DNA of 64,000 nucleotides from Clostridium_AD sp964467165. Lineage in GTDB: Bacteria; Bacillota; Clostridia; Clostridiales; Clostridiaceae. The position numbers and the translations under genes were made by a program. Location: positions 38,537 to 102,536 of the forward strand of contig CAYXOL010000012.1 in the NCBI GenBank assembly GCA_964467165.1, read 5' to 3'. The notes under the pieces are model-generated. The model searched no databases and had not been told where the DNA came from. It saw only the letters and a program-made list of their open reading frames with translations. Within the stretch, counting starts at the first letter, position 1. The number at the start of each line of letters is the position of its first letter. This document shows, piece after piece, positions 18,093 to 26,971 of this stretch.

Positions 18093-18668
18093 ATGCTTGA
18101 AAGATTAAAGAAAATACAATACAATTCACCAGTGATATTAACATTTACTTTTTTGGCGCTTATAAGCTATTTATTAGGGTACCTAACCAATGGTACTTTG
18201 ACGGCAGTGCTTTTTTCAAACTATAGAACCTCTCTTTTGGATCCCTTGCAATATGTGAGACTTTTTTCTTATGTATTAGGCCACGCTAATTGGGCTCACT
18301 TTTCTGGTAATTTCATAATAATTTTGATAATTGGACCCATGCTAGAAGAAAAATATGGTTCCAAGGTTTTAATACAATTAATATTGGTAACTGCTTTTAT
18401 TACAGGGTTAATACACACGATTTTTTCTAATAATGCTCTTTTAGGGGCAAGTGGGATTGTCTATATGTTTATCATTTTAGGCTCTTTTACAAATACAGAG
18501 AAAGGGAAAATTCCACTTACCTTAATAATTGTATTTTTTGTATTTGTTGGTAAAGAAATATTTGCAGGTGCTTTTGCTCAGGATAATATTTCTCAATTGG
18601 CACATATTATTGGAGGATGCTTTGGGGCTTTATTTGCCTTTAAAATTAAAAAAGACAAATTTATTTAG
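18093..18668 (+). CDS. Rhomboid family intramembrane serine protease
   Basis: This 191-residue membrane protein has about six transmembrane segments. The catalytic GASG motif is in LLGASGIVYMF near residue 116, and the partner His is in LAHIIGGCFGALF near residue 172. The HANWAHFSGN segment after the second helix is also typical. Rhomboids cut substrate membrane helices; the substrate is unknown. GGGGGT lies 7-8 bases before ATG 18093. It has its own promoter and seems monocistronic. Confidence 0.9.
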   Translation: MLERLKKIQYNSPVILTFTFLALISYLLGYLTNGTLTAVLFSNYRTSLLDPLQYVRLFSYVLGHANWAHFSGNFIIILIIGPMLEEKYGSKVLIQLILVTAFITGLIHTIFSNNALLGASGIVYMFIILGSFTNTEKGKIPLTLIIVFFVFVGKEIFAGAFAQDNISQLAHIIGGCFGALFAFKIKKDKFI

Positions 18669-18774
18669 TTGGCGTATAAAAGGGATGTAGAATAGGTTAC
18701 ATATTTTAGGATAAACAATGAAAAAAGGTAAATTTAGTGATATAATATATTAAAAAATTATATAGGAAAGGATG

Positions 18775-19347
18775 ATGAACATGTGTGATAGAGATAAAGC
18801 GGAAGAACTTTTACTGAAACATTTGAAGAATGATAAATTAGTACTTCATTGCTATGCTGTTGAGGCTGTAATGAGGGCACTAGCTGAAAAATTAGAACCT
18901 GAAAATGTAAATGAATGGGGAATAACTGGTCTGCTCCATGATATAGATGAAACCACCATAGACTGGATTAAAAATCCAGAACTCCATGGCCCCACTGCTG
19001 AAAAAATATTAATGGCTGAAAATTTTGGTAATGAACGCATATACCATTCCATTTGTGCACATAACCAGCTAAATGGTACAAAAATAATTAGTAAAATGGA
19101 CGCAGCAGCTTATGCTGGGGATCCCATAACTGGATTTATCTCGGCTATTGCACTTGCTTATCCAGATAAAAAGCTTTCCAATGTGAAGGTTAAATCCATT
19201 GTAAAAAGAATGAAAGATACAAGATTTGCTGCTAGTGCTAATAGGCAGGCGATGTATTCCATTGTAAATTTAGGAATACCATTTGAAGAATTCGCAGAAC
19301 TTTCTTTAAATGCTATGCTTAAAATTTCAGATAAACTTGGTTTGTAG
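18775..19347 (+). CDS. HD domain protein (HDIG-type)
   Basis: About 190 residues long, the protein has the HD signature: HCYAVEAVM, then GLLHDIDE, HGPTAEKIL and ICAHN, giving the metal-binding His/His-Asp/His set of HD phosphohydrolases. The branch resembles small uncharacterised HDIG proteins; the substrate (nucleotide or otherwise) is not known. Three candidate ATGs (18772, 18775, 18781) lie within ten bases behind AGGAAAGG, so the exact N-terminus is uncertain; 18775 has the best spacing to AGGA. Confidence 0.85.
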   Translation: MNMCDRDKAEELLLKHLKNDKLVLHCYAVEAVMRALAEKLEPENVNEWGITGLLHDIDETTIDWIKNPELHGPTAEKILMAENFGNERIYHSICAHNQLNGTKIISKMDAAAYAGDPITGFISAIALAYPDKKLSNVKVKSIVKRMKDTRFAASANRQAMYSIVNLGIPFEEFAELSLNAMLKISDKLGL

Positions 19348-19406
19348 AGTCATAAATATTTACAAGGGGAGATGTGTATGTCTGAAATAGGGCGAATTAT
19401 TCATAA

Positions 19407-19502
19407 AAGGTACATTTGATTGCAAAGGCAGACAATCTTATGTACGAAGAAAAGAAAAAAGGCACAAAGGCAGGGGTAAATAAAATTGGAAGGATGATAA
19501 AT
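19407..19502 (+). pseudogene. Remnant of a GGDEF domain C-terminus
   Basis: Between the HD gene and ybaK, the frame after a TAA (19404-19406) reads KVHLIAKADNLMYEEKKKG and then TKAGVNKI. The pattern AxNLMYExKKKGxN is the usual last helix of a diguanylate cyclase domain (compare ADKNMYEYKQNYKNK at the end of the intact GGDEF protein at 59234). No start, ribosome binding site or GGDEF core is present, so it looks like a decayed fragment. A chance match cannot be excluded for about 30 residues. Confidence 0.4.
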
Positions 19503-19503
19503 T

Positions 19504-19980
19504 ATGGCAATAGCTAAAGTTCGAGAGTATTTAAAAAAATGGGGTAAGGATAAAGAAATTTTAGAGTTTGAAACATCAAGTGCCACTGTAGAACTGGCAG
19601 CAGAGGCAGTGGGTGTAGAGCCTGCAAGAATAGCTAAGACTATTTGCTTTAAAAATGGAGATAGTGCTATGCTAATAGTTACTGCAGGGGATGCAAAAAC
19701 GGATAATAAAAAGTTTAAGGATGAATTTGGTTTTAAAGCAAAGATGCTTACGCCAGAGGAAACTCTTCAATTTACAGGACATTCAGTGGGTGGAGTATGC
19801 CCCTTTGGTTTAGAAAATGATATTCCAGTGTTTTTAGATGAATCTCTTAAAAGATTTGAAACTGTTTATCCAGCCTGTGGAAGCAGCAATTCAGCTATTA
19901 AACTTACCTGCGAGGAACTGGACAAATATTCAATGAATAAAAGGTGGATAGATGTTGGTAAAGGGTGGAAGTTACCATAA
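19504..19980 (+). CDS. YbaK/EbsC family aminoacyl-tRNA deacylase
   Basis: This 158-residue protein matches the YbaK/ProX fold: ARIAKTICFK with the conserved Lys (near residue 46), then GHSVGGVCPFGL (about residues 97-108) and PACGSSNSAIKL near the C-terminus. Relatives hydrolyse mischarged tRNA, typically Cys-tRNA(Pro) or Ala-tRNA(Pro). GGAAGGATG precedes ATG 19504. It is not linked to proS here. Specificity cannot be read from the sequence. Confidence 0.88.
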   Translation: MAIAKVREYLKKWGKDKEILEFETSSATVELAAEAVGVEPARIAKTICFKNGDSAMLIVTAGDAKTDNKKFKDEFGFKAKMLTPEETLQFTGHSVGGVCPFGLENDIPVFLDESLKRFETVYPACGSSNSAIKLTCEELDKYSMNKRWIDVGKGWKLP

Positions 19981-20047
19981 TATAAGATAATATATATCTG
20001 TTTTACAACAACATAAAGTAAGCACTCATATATTTAAGTGAAATATA

Positions 20048-20170
20048 TGCTATAATGTAAACAGTAGACAAGTAAAAATCAGCACTAATAGAATTAAGGG
20101 ATAAAAGTATTTTTGATTTTTAATTGAGGGAAACAAGGCTACAGATTTATGTTCTGGGCTTTTTACTTTT
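20048..20170 (+). ncRNA. Possible short RNA or terminated leader: extended -10 promoter and terminator, no ORF
   Basis: TGCTATAAT (20048-20056) is an extended -10 element. About 75 bases after the predicted start, AAGGCT-A-CAGA (20135-20145) pairs with TCTGGGCTT (20053-equivalent arm at 20153-20161), followed by TTTTACTTTT to 20170. No ORF lies between them. The product would be about 105 nt. It may be a small RNA or a leader ending before the 100-residue gene at 20275. I do not recognise a known family. Confidence 0.4.
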
Positions 20171-20274
20171 GGAAGGAATTAAGAATAAATATAAACTTTC
20201 TGTAAGGGCAGATAAAATAAACAGGGAACGGTATTTTGTATGGTTCCTGGCGGTGTGTGAAAGAAGGAAAAAAG

Positions 20275-20577
20275 ATGGTAAAGCTCCAGGAAATATATAA
20301 ACTTTGTGAATGTTGTGAAAAACAAGATAGAAGAACAGGTATTGTGAAATTAATGGAGAAGGGCTACGATGAGATAATCGCTACAAAATACTATAATATT
20401 TGGAAAAGGCATTATATGGATTGTAGTAGTCAAGATTCAACGCTTTCGGGTATTTATATAAAGACTAGTAAGGAAAGAAAACTTTTAGAAGAGTGTACCT
20501 TCATAGAACGTCAAAGGTATCTTGAAGCACTCAGTAAAGAGCAACTTGTTGAAATAGCACAAGCAATGCTTAAATAA
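20275..20577 (+). CDS. Hypothetical protein, 100 residues
   Basis: Read from ATG 20275, which has AAGGAAA about 6-8 bases upstream; a longer frame from 20236 has no site. The protein is charged and helical with an early cysteine group (CECCEKQ near residue 12) and no membrane segment. The N-terminal half (KLMEKGYDEIIATKYYNIWKRHYM) looks like a small helix-turn-helix-like unit. The C-terminus (RQRYLEALSKEQLVEIAQAM) is a predicted helix. I do not recognise a family. It lies between the candidate RNA at 20048 and the clpB leader. Confidence 0.65.
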   Translation: MVKLQEIYKLCECCEKQDRRTGIVKLMEKGYDEIIATKYYNIWKRHYMDCSSQDSTLSGIYIKTSKERKLLEECTFIERQRYLEALSKEQLVEIAQAMLK

Positions 20578-20665
20578 AAAAGAAAATAATTGTACTTTAT
20601 TAGAAAAGATATTAATAGTTATTGACTTTAGTGATATAATATTAGTTAGAAAACTTAATGACAAG

Positions 20666-20738
20666 CACCCATAAATAGAGCTTTTATGCTGGTAAAACGG
20701 TAAATGGGTTTCTAACATATTTATATGGGTGTTTTTTT
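20666..20738 (+). promoter_or_regulatory. Terminator with alternative pairing upstream of clpB (possible attenuator)
   Basis: CACCCAT (20666-20672) can pair with ATGGGTG at 20725-20731, which is followed directly by TTTTTTT (20732-20738), making a terminator. It can instead pair with ATGGGT at 20704-20709, which would prevent the terminator. This could be a plain terminator for the 100-residue gene, or a switch controlling clpB, whose start is 51 bases downstream. Confidence 0.5.
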
Positions 20739-20788
20739 GTATAATTAAAATGGAACAATAATTTAAAAAATAAAAGGAGGACTTTTTC

Positions 20789-23389
20789 ATGGATGTAGAA
20801 AAATTAACAGTTAAGGTTCAACAATCCTTAAATGAGGCTCAATTAATAGCAGTAAAAAATAATCACCAACAAATAGATACAATACATCTATTTGCAGCAC
20901 TTATTGCTCAAGAGGATGGGCTCATTCCAAATATATTTAGCAAAATGGGAGTGAATATAAGGCAACTTAATGAGGATATTAACAAAACCTTAGAGAGAAT
21001 GCCCAGAGTTACAGGTAGCGGTGCAGATACCGGATCAGTTTATGCTACTAGAAGATTTGAAGAGGTATTTATAAAGGCAGAAGATGAAGCTAAAAAGTTT
21101 AAAGATTCTTTCATAAGTGTAGAACATGTAATGCTTGGTCTTATGGATGTAAATACAAAAGACATTGGCGATATTCTAAAGAAATTTAATATAACTAAAG
21201 AGGAATTTCTAAATGCACTATCGAAAGTTCGCGGAAATCAGAGAGTGGAAAATGTTGACCCAGAAGGTACTTATGAGGCATTGGTGAAATATGGTTCAAA
21301 TCTTGTAGAGCAAGCTAAAAAGCATAAACTTGATCCTGTAATAGGACGTGATGAAGAAATAAGGCGTGTTATACGTATACTTTCTAGAAGGACTAAAAAC
21401 AACCCTGTACTTATAGGAGAGCCTGGAGTAGGTAAAACAGCTATAGTTGAGGGTCTTGCCCAAAGAATTGTAAAGGGAGATGTACCAGAAGGACTTAAAA
21501 ATAAAATAGTGTTCTCTTTAGATATGGGGGCTCTTATAGCAGGAGCAAAATTTAAAGGTGAGTTTGAAGAAAGACTTAAAGCAGTCCTTAAAGAAGTAGA
21601 AAACAGTGAGGGTAAAATAATTTTATTTATAGATGAGATTCATAATATAGTGGGAGCGGGAAAGTCAGAGGGTTCTATGGATGCAGGAAACATGATAAAA
21701 CCACTACTTGCCAGAGGAAGTCTTCATTGCATTGGCGCAACAACTTTTGATGAGTATAGAAAATACTTAGAAAAAGATAAAGCTCTAGAGCGAAGATTTC
21801 AACCAGTAACTGTTGAGGAGCCAACGGTTGAAGATGCTGTATCAATACTTAGAGGACTTAAAGAAAAATTTGAAATATATCATGGTATAAGAATTCACGA
21901 TTCAGCAATAGTTGCTGCAGCAAAGCTTTCTGATAGATATATAACCGCAAGATTTCTTCCGGATAAGGCTATAGACCTTATAGATGAGGCATGTGCTATG
22001 ATAAGGACTGAAATAGATAGTATGCCCACGGAGATGGATATGACTAAACGTAAGTTATTCCAACTTGAAATTGAGAAGAATGCACTAGCAAAAGAGAAGG
22101 ATGAGGCTTCAAGGAAAAGATTAGAAATACTTGAAAAAGAGTTAAGTAATTTAAAAGATAAAGATAATGAGATGACAGCAAAATATGAAAAAGAAAAAGC
22201 TAAGATAGTTGAAATTAGAAATTTAAAAGCAGAACTGGATGCTTCTCGTGGGGACATAGAAAAATCAGAAAGAGAATACGACTTAAATAAAGTGGCAGAA
22301 CTTAAATATGGTGTAATTCCAAAACTAGAAGCTCAGATAAAAGAAAAAGAAGAAGGAATTAATCGAAATAATGATACGGCTATGCTTAAAGAAGAGGTAA
22401 CAGAAAAAGAAATATCGCAAATCGTATCAAAATGGACTGGAATACCCGTAGCAAGTCTAGTAGAAGGAGAAAGGAAAAAACTCCTAAGACTTGAGGAAGT
22501 GCTAACGGAGAGGGTAATCGGACAGAAAGAGGCGGTTACTGCAGTTTCAAATGCAGTTATTCGTGCAAGAGCAGGCATGAAGGATCCAAGAAGACCTATT
22601 GGATCATTTATATTCCTTGGACCTACGGGTGTTGGAAAAACCGAACTTGCAAAAACATTAGCTAGAACTCTATTTGATAGTAAAGAAAATATAATAAGAA
22701 TTGATATGTCAGAGTACATGGAAAAATATTCTGTGTCAAGACTTATAGGAGCTCCTCCAGGTTATGTGGGTTATGAGGAAGGGGGTCAGCTTACGGAAGC
22801 AGTACGTAGAAAACCATATAGCGTTATATTATTTGATGAAATAGAAAAGGCTCATGAAGATGTATTTAATATATTTCTTCAAATACTAGATGATGGAAGG
22901 CTTACAGATAATCAAGGTAAGATAGTTAATTTTAAAAATTGTATAATAATTATGACTTCAAATATTGGAAGTAATTACCTTTTGGAAAATAAAGAAAGTG
23001 GAGGCATAGAGCAATACATTCGTGATAGAGTTATAAGTGAGCTTAAGACTAAATTTAAACCAGAATTTTTAAATAGATTGGATGATATTATACTATTTAA
23101 ACCATTAGATACAGAAGAGATAAAAGGTATAGTTGATATATTCCTTGAGGAAATTAGAAATAGGCTTAAAGATAAGAATATTTTAATGAAAGTAACGGAT
23201 GATGCTAAAGAGCTTATGGCCAGGGAAGGCTACGACCCGATTTATGGTGCACGTCCACTAAAAAGATACATTGAAAATGTCTTAGAAACATCTATTGCGA
23301 AAAAAATTATTAGGGGAGACATAGTAGAGGGTTCCATCATTGGCGTAGATGCCAAGGACGAGCAAATTATTATAGAAAAGATCCAGTGA
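20789..23389 (+). CDS. clpB: ATP-dependent chaperone ClpB
   Basis: The 866-residue protein is a full-length Hsp104/ClpB disaggregase. It has a Clp N-domain (residues 1-145), the first AAA module with Walker A GEPGVGKTA near 209 and Walker B LFIDEIHN, and a long coiled-coil middle domain (about 405-530). The second AAA module has GPTGVGKTE near 610 and LFDEIEKA. With DnaK it would pull proteins out of aggregates in the cytoplasm. AAAGGAGG lies 7-8 bases before ATG. I see no CIRCE or CtsR-type direct repeat in the leader; an attenuator-like hairpin lies just upstream instead. Confidence 0.95.
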   Translation: MDVEKLTVKVQQSLNEAQLIAVKNNHQQIDTIHLFAALIAQEDGLIPNIFSKMGVNIRQLNEDINKTLERMPRVTGSGADTGSVYATRRFEEVFIKAEDEAKKFKDSFISVEHVMLGLMDVNTKDIGDILKKFNITKEEFLNALSKVRGNQRVENVDPEGTYEALVKYGSNLVEQAKKHKLDPVIGRDEEIRRVIRILSRRTKNNPVLIGEPGVGKTAIVEGLAQRIVKGDVPEGLKNKIVFSLDMGALIAGAKFKGEFEERLKAVLKEVENSEGKIILFIDEIHNIVGAGKSEGSMDAGNMIKPLLARGSLHCIGATTFDEYRKYLEKDKALERRFQPVTVEEPTVEDAVSILRGLKEKFEIYHGIRIHDSAIVAAAKLSDRYITARFLPDKAIDLIDEACAMIRTEIDSMPTEMDMTKRKLFQLEIEKNALAKEKDEASRKRLEILEKELSNLKDKDNEMTAKYEKEKAKIVEIRNLKAELDASRGDIEKSEREYDLNKVAELKYGVIPKLEAQIKEKEEGINRNNDTAMLKEEVTEKEISQIVSKWTGIPVASLVEGERKKLLRLEEVLTERVIGQKEAVTAVSNAVIRARAGMKDPRRPIGSFIFLGPTGVGKTELAKTLARTLFDSKENIIRIDMSEYMEKYSVSRLIGAPPGYVGYEEGGQLTEAVRRKPYSVILFDEIEKAHEDVFNIFLQILDDGRLTDNQGKIVNFKNCIIIMTSNIGSNYLLENKESGGIEQYIRDRVISELKTKFKPEFLNRLDDIILFKPLDTEEIKGIVDIFLEEIRNRLKDKNILMKVTDDAKELMAREGYDPIYGARPLKRYIENVLETSIAKKIIRGDIVEGSIIGVDAKDEQIIIEKIQ

Positions 23390-23440
23390 ATTGGAGCGGA
23401 TGGGAAACTTATGCTATATTCTACTTAGGGAGGTGTTTAA

Positions 23441-23920
23441 ATGATTAAGAGATATTATGGATACTACAATTCACCAATTGGAGTATTAGAAATAATAACT
23501 TCGGGAGATGCAGTAATTTCAGCTATGTTTGTAGAAGAGATGAAGGGAAGTACAGTAGAGCCAGAAATTTTAAAACAGGTAATTATACAATTAGATGAAT
23601 ATTTTAAAGGAGCAAGAAAAGATTTTGATATAAAGTTTGAAACACAAGGCACTGAATTTCAAAAGAGGTCTTGGGAAGCTTTGACTGAAATACCATATGG
23701 CGAAACTTGGTCTTATAAGAAGCAAGCAATACAGATTGGAAATGAAAAGGCTGCGAGAGCTGTTGGTAAGGCTAATAGTAAGAACATTATTAGCATAATT
23801 ATACCTTGTCATAGAGTAATTGGATCAGATAAGAGTCTAACAGGGTATGCAGGTGGGCTTAATAGAAAGCAGTGGCTTTTAGAGCATGAAAAGAAAAATT
23901 TATCTATCTTCTTATCTTAG
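23441..23920 (+). CDS. ogt: Methylated-DNA--[protein]-cysteine S-methyltransferase
   Basis: This 159-residue protein carries the acceptor motif IIPCHRVIG (Cys near residue 123), preceded by RAVGKANSKN and followed by TGYAGGLNRKQWLLEHE, the standard Ogt C-terminal domain. It takes an alkyl group from O6-alkylguanine onto its Cys in a suicide reaction. AGGGAGGTG precedes ATG. It lies 51 bases after clpB and could be co-transcribed with it. The last codons form one arm of its terminator. Confidence 0.92.
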   Translation: MIKRYYGYYNSPIGVLEIITSGDAVISAMFVEEMKGSTVEPEILKQVIIQLDEYFKGARKDFDIKFETQGTEFQKRSWEALTEIPYGETWSYKKQAIQIGNEKAARAVGKANSKNIISIIIPCHRVIGSDKSLTGYAGGLNRKQWLLEHEKKNLSIFLS

Positions 23921-23937
23921 GATAAGGAGATTTTTTT
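23907..23937 (+). terminator. Terminator overlapping the end of ogt
   Basis: TCTTCTTATC (23907-23916) pairs with GATAAGGAGA (23921-23930), one G-U pair, loop TTAG, followed by seven Ts. Confidence 0.88.
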
Positions 23938-24093
23938 ATTATAAAGTAAGGTGTGATATGAGGAACTAACATAATTAATTTAGTCATTGCAGCTTAAAAA
24001 GGAGGTATTTTATATTTTACATAGAATGATAGACGATAATAGTATTTAATTCGATACTATAATTTTTAGAAAAATTAGGAGGATTTTATTTAT

Positions 24094-25278
24094 ATGAAAC
24101 AACCATTATTTTATTCTAAGCTAGGCAACGACGAAAAATATATTCTGATTTGTTGTTTTTTTGTTTTTGCCGTCAATGGCCTATATGCTATGATTTTAGG
24201 CTCACTGTTACCAATAATAAGTAGTGAATATGGGTTAAATAATACCATGAGCGGGGCGCTACTTTCTGCGCATCAAGCAGGGAACTTGATTGCTGGGTTT
24301 ATTGCAGGGGTGTTACCGCTTTATTTAGGAAGAAAAAAAGCAATAATGTTTTTATGTAGCTTTGTTGTTATTGGTTTCTTAATTATGATTTTAACAGGTA
24401 ATCCAGTGTTATTGATTTTAGGGTTTTTATTTACAGGAATAAGTCGAGGAAGCATATCTAATTTTAACAATACTATAGTAAATGAGGTGTCAAACAGTAG
24501 CCCAGCAGCTCTTAATTTTTTGCATAGTATTTTTGCAGTTGGTGCACTAAGTGCTCCATTTTTAGTTATTGTCTGTACAAATATAGGTGGTGATAGGGGG
24601 TGGAAAATAGCTGCTGGTGTTATTATTGTTTTTGCAATTATTTCTATTTTTCTATTTTCAAAAATGAAAATAGTTGAGGTTGCAAAAAAGAGTGAAAAGG
24701 TGAAGATTTCCTATGAATTTTTGAAGAATAAAAATTTTTTGATTAGCGTTGGGATTATATTTTTTTATTTGTGCGCAGAAGCAACTATTAACGGATGGAT
24801 GGTTAAATATTTTATAGACTCAAGCATAATGACAATAAAATATGCGCAAATACTTGCGTCGCTGTTGTGGGTAGTTATTCTTTTAGGTAGATTAACATGT
24901 GCTTTTCTAGGAGATAAAGTATCTAAGAAAGCATTGTTACTTACAACAAGTCTTGGAACCGCTGGGTTTTACTTGTTATTATTATCGTCGCAAAATCTAA
25001 CTATTATTACAATAGCTATAATGGGCCTGGGTCTTTCCATGGCAGGTATTTATCCTACAACAGTAGCAACTATTGGTAACACCATTAAGGCGTATCCTAT
25101 GTCCATGGGAGTATTACTTATGATAAGTGGTATAGGAGCTATCATCATGCCAATTATAACCGGTGCATTATCAGATGCCTTTGGAATTTTGGCTGGAATG
25201 ACTTCTATTGTATTTGCTATTATTTTGATGATAGTTTGTGTAGTTTTAAGTATACTAAATAAAACAGAGAATATGTAA
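24094..25278 (+). CDS. MFS sugar transporter (possible uronate importer)
   Basis: This 394-residue protein has 12 predicted membrane helices and the MFS loop YLGRKKAIMF between helices 2 and 3. The N-terminal half (NGLYAMILGSLLPIIS, SAHQAGNLIAG) resembles the fucose/sugar FHS-type branch. The substrate cannot be set from sequence, but it is the first gene of a uronate island and directly precedes uxaC, so a hexuronate or a related sugar is likely. AGGAGG lies about 10 bases before ATG. No LacI-type operator is seen in its own leader; uxaC has a separate promoter. Confidence 0.8.
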   Translation: MKQPLFYSKLGNDEKYILICCFFVFAVNGLYAMILGSLLPIISSEYGLNNTMSGALLSAHQAGNLIAGFIAGVLPLYLGRKKAIMFLCSFVVIGFLIMILTGNPVLLILGFLFTGISRGSISNFNNTIVNEVSNSSPAALNFLHSIFAVGALSAPFLVIVCTNIGGDRGWKIAAGVIIVFAIISIFLFSKMKIVEVAKKSEKVKISYEFLKNKNFLISVGIIFFYLCAEATINGWMVKYFIDSSIMTIKYAQILASLLWVVILLGRLTCAFLGDKVSKKALLLTTSLGTAGFYLLLLSSQNLTIITIAIMGLGLSMAGIYPTTVATIGNTIKAYPMSMGVLLMISGIGAIIMPIITGALSDAFGILAGMTSIVFAIILMIVCVVLSILNKTENM

Positions 25279-25296
25279 TAGTATTCGTTTTCACTA

Positions 25297-25354
25297 TTGC
25301 ATTATAAAATATTTTAGACTATAATTAAGACAATGTAGTTGTTCACGTTAACAA
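25297..25354 (+). promoter_or_regulatory. uxaC promoter with uronate operator
   Basis: TTGCAT (25297-25302), a 17-base spacer and TATAAT (25320-25325) form a sigma-A promoter. The operator TTGTTCACGTTAACAA (25339-25354) begins about 7 bases after the predicted transcription start, a position suited to repression. The same 16-mer recurs at 28018-28033. Confidence 0.8.
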
Positions 25355-25386
25355 TTGCTAAATTTCTTAAAAGAAGGGTGAAGATT

Positions 25387-26793
25387 ATGAAAAAATTCAT
25401 GGACGAGAACTTTTTATTATCTAATAATACAGCCATAAATTTATATAAGGATTATGCAAAAGATATGCCTATTATTGATTACCATTGTCATTTGAATCCA
25501 AAAGAAATATTAGAAAACAAAAGCTTTAAGAATATAACTGAAGCTTGGTTATATGGAGATCATTACAAATGGAGAGCTATGAGAAGTAATGGTATAGATG
25601 AAAAATACATTACCGGAAATGCTAGCGATTATGAAAAATTTATGGCATGGGCAAAAACATTGCCCATGGCAATAGGAAATCCTCTTTATCACTGGACACA
25701 CTTAGAGCTTCAAAGATATTTTGGGGTGTATGAGGTTCTTAATGAAAAAACTGCCCCAGCTATTTGGGAAAAGGTAAACAAACAATTAAATGGTGAAGGT
25801 TTTAGAGCAAGGGATTTGATAATAAAATCTAATGTTAAAGCACTATGTACTACAGATGATCCAATCGATTCGCTAGAATATCATATAAAGCTTAAAGAAG
25901 ATACTAATTTTACTGTAAAGGTGTTACCTGCTTTAAGGCCGGATAAAGGACTTCAAATAAATAAAGATACATTTATAGAATGGGTTGGAAAACTTGCAGA
26001 GGCATCTAAAATGAATATTAGAAATTATGATGAATTCCTAGTAGCTTTAGAATCAAGAGTGAGATTTTTTAATGAGGTTGGATGTAGAATATCAGATCAT
26101 GGTTTAGATAGCATAACATATATGGAAGCTTCAAAAGATGAAGTATCTGTTATATTTACAAAAGTATTAAAAGGTGAAGTGGCAACTCCGGACGAGGAAA
26201 GTAAATATAGGACAGCTACACTACAGTTCTTAGGAAAATTATATGCAGAACTTGGATGGACAATGCAATTACATCTTTCAGCGCAAAGAAATAACAATAC
26301 AAAAATGCTTAACCAATTAGGCCCAGATACAGGATTTGATTCTATTAACGATGAACAAGTGGCTTATCCACTTTCAAGATTCTTGGATTCATTACAAACA
26401 AATAATTCTCTTCCTAAAACTATTTTATATACTTTAAATCCAAAAGATAATTATGTTCTTAGCACTATGCTTGGAAATTTCCAAGGTTCTGAGGTTCCAG
26501 GAAAGATTCAGTTTGGAGCTGCTTGGTGGTTCTTAGACAATAAAGAAGGTATGATAGAACAAATGAAGGTTCTAGCTAATACTGGATTGTTAAGTCGTTT
26601 TGTAGGAATGCTAACTGATTCAAGAAGTTTCTTGTCTTACACAAGACATGAATACTTTAGAAGAATATTATGTAACTTAATTGGAGAATGGGTGGAAAAT
26701 GGTGAGTTGCCTGAAGATATGCAGCTTCTAGGAAGTATTGTTCAAGGAATATGTTACAACAATGCAAAAGGATATTTCGGAATAGATTGTTAA
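25387..26793 (+). CDS. uxaC: Glucuronate isomerase
   Basis: The protein has 468 residues from ATG 25387, with AAGAAGGGTGA upstream. A longer frame would begin with a TTG inside the operator and is rejected. It has the UxaC hallmark PIIDYHCHLNPKEI near residue 30 and AWWFLDNKEGM and TDSRSFLSYTRHEYFRR near the C-terminus. It interconverts D-glucuronate/D-fructuronate and D-galacturonate/D-tagaturonate, the first cytoplasmic step for both. Its stop codon lies inside a second operator copy. Confidence 0.95.
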   Translation: MKKFMDENFLLSNNTAINLYKDYAKDMPIIDYHCHLNPKEILENKSFKNITEAWLYGDHYKWRAMRSNGIDEKYITGNASDYEKFMAWAKTLPMAIGNPLYHWTHLELQRYFGVYEVLNEKTAPAIWEKVNKQLNGEGFRARDLIIKSNVKALCTTDDPIDSLEYHIKLKEDTNFTVKVLPALRPDKGLQINKDTFIEWVGKLAEASKMNIRNYDEFLVALESRVRFFNEVGCRISDHGLDSITYMEASKDEVSVIFTKVLKGEVATPDEESKYRTATLQFLGKLYAELGWTMQLHLSAQRNNNTKMLNQLGPDTGFDSINDEQVAYPLSRFLDSLQTNNSLPKTILYTLNPKDNYVLSTMLGNFQGSEVPGKIQFGAAWWFLDNKEGMIEQMKVLANTGLLSRFVGMLTDSRSFLSYTRHEYFRRILCNLIGEWVENGELPEDMQLLGSIVQGICYNNAKGYFGIDC

Positions 26794-26802
26794 CGTAAAC
26801 AA
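26787..26802. promoter_or_regulatory. Uronate operator upstream of the LacI-type repressor gene
   Basis: TTGTTAACGTAAACAA is a LacI-class palindrome differing at two positions from the operators at uxaC and uxuA. It overlaps the uxaC stop and lies 170 bases before the regulator gene, suggesting autoregulation. Confidence 0.7.
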
Positions 26803-26971
26803 TATTAAATATAATAGGGTTATTCATTAGACAAGTTCATTATAATAAAGGACTACTATGTTATAGTACATAGTATTAAGTGTAATTTGTAGTAAATACA
26901 AAATGTGTTAGTTATGTAGTTTCAAGTATGGTATCATATAAGTATTTACTAGAGACATAGGGGTGTTAAAG

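Noticed and set aside
20100..20170. Cyclic di-GMP (GEMM) riboswitch
   Set aside because: AAACAAGGCTACAG faintly resembles the GEMM core, but the conserved GGCAAAC and GACGCAAAGC blocks and the receptor helix are absent; the 3' part is explained by a terminator.
20485..20790. 101-residue minus-strand ORF
   Set aside because: It runs antisense to the 100-residue gene and the clpB leader hairpin, and has a low-complexity Phe/Ser/Leu composition.
25339..25386. 16-residue extension of glucuronate isomerase
   Set aside because: The TTG start lies within the LacI-type operator close to the predicted transcription start; ATG 25387 has a good site and the standard N-terminus.
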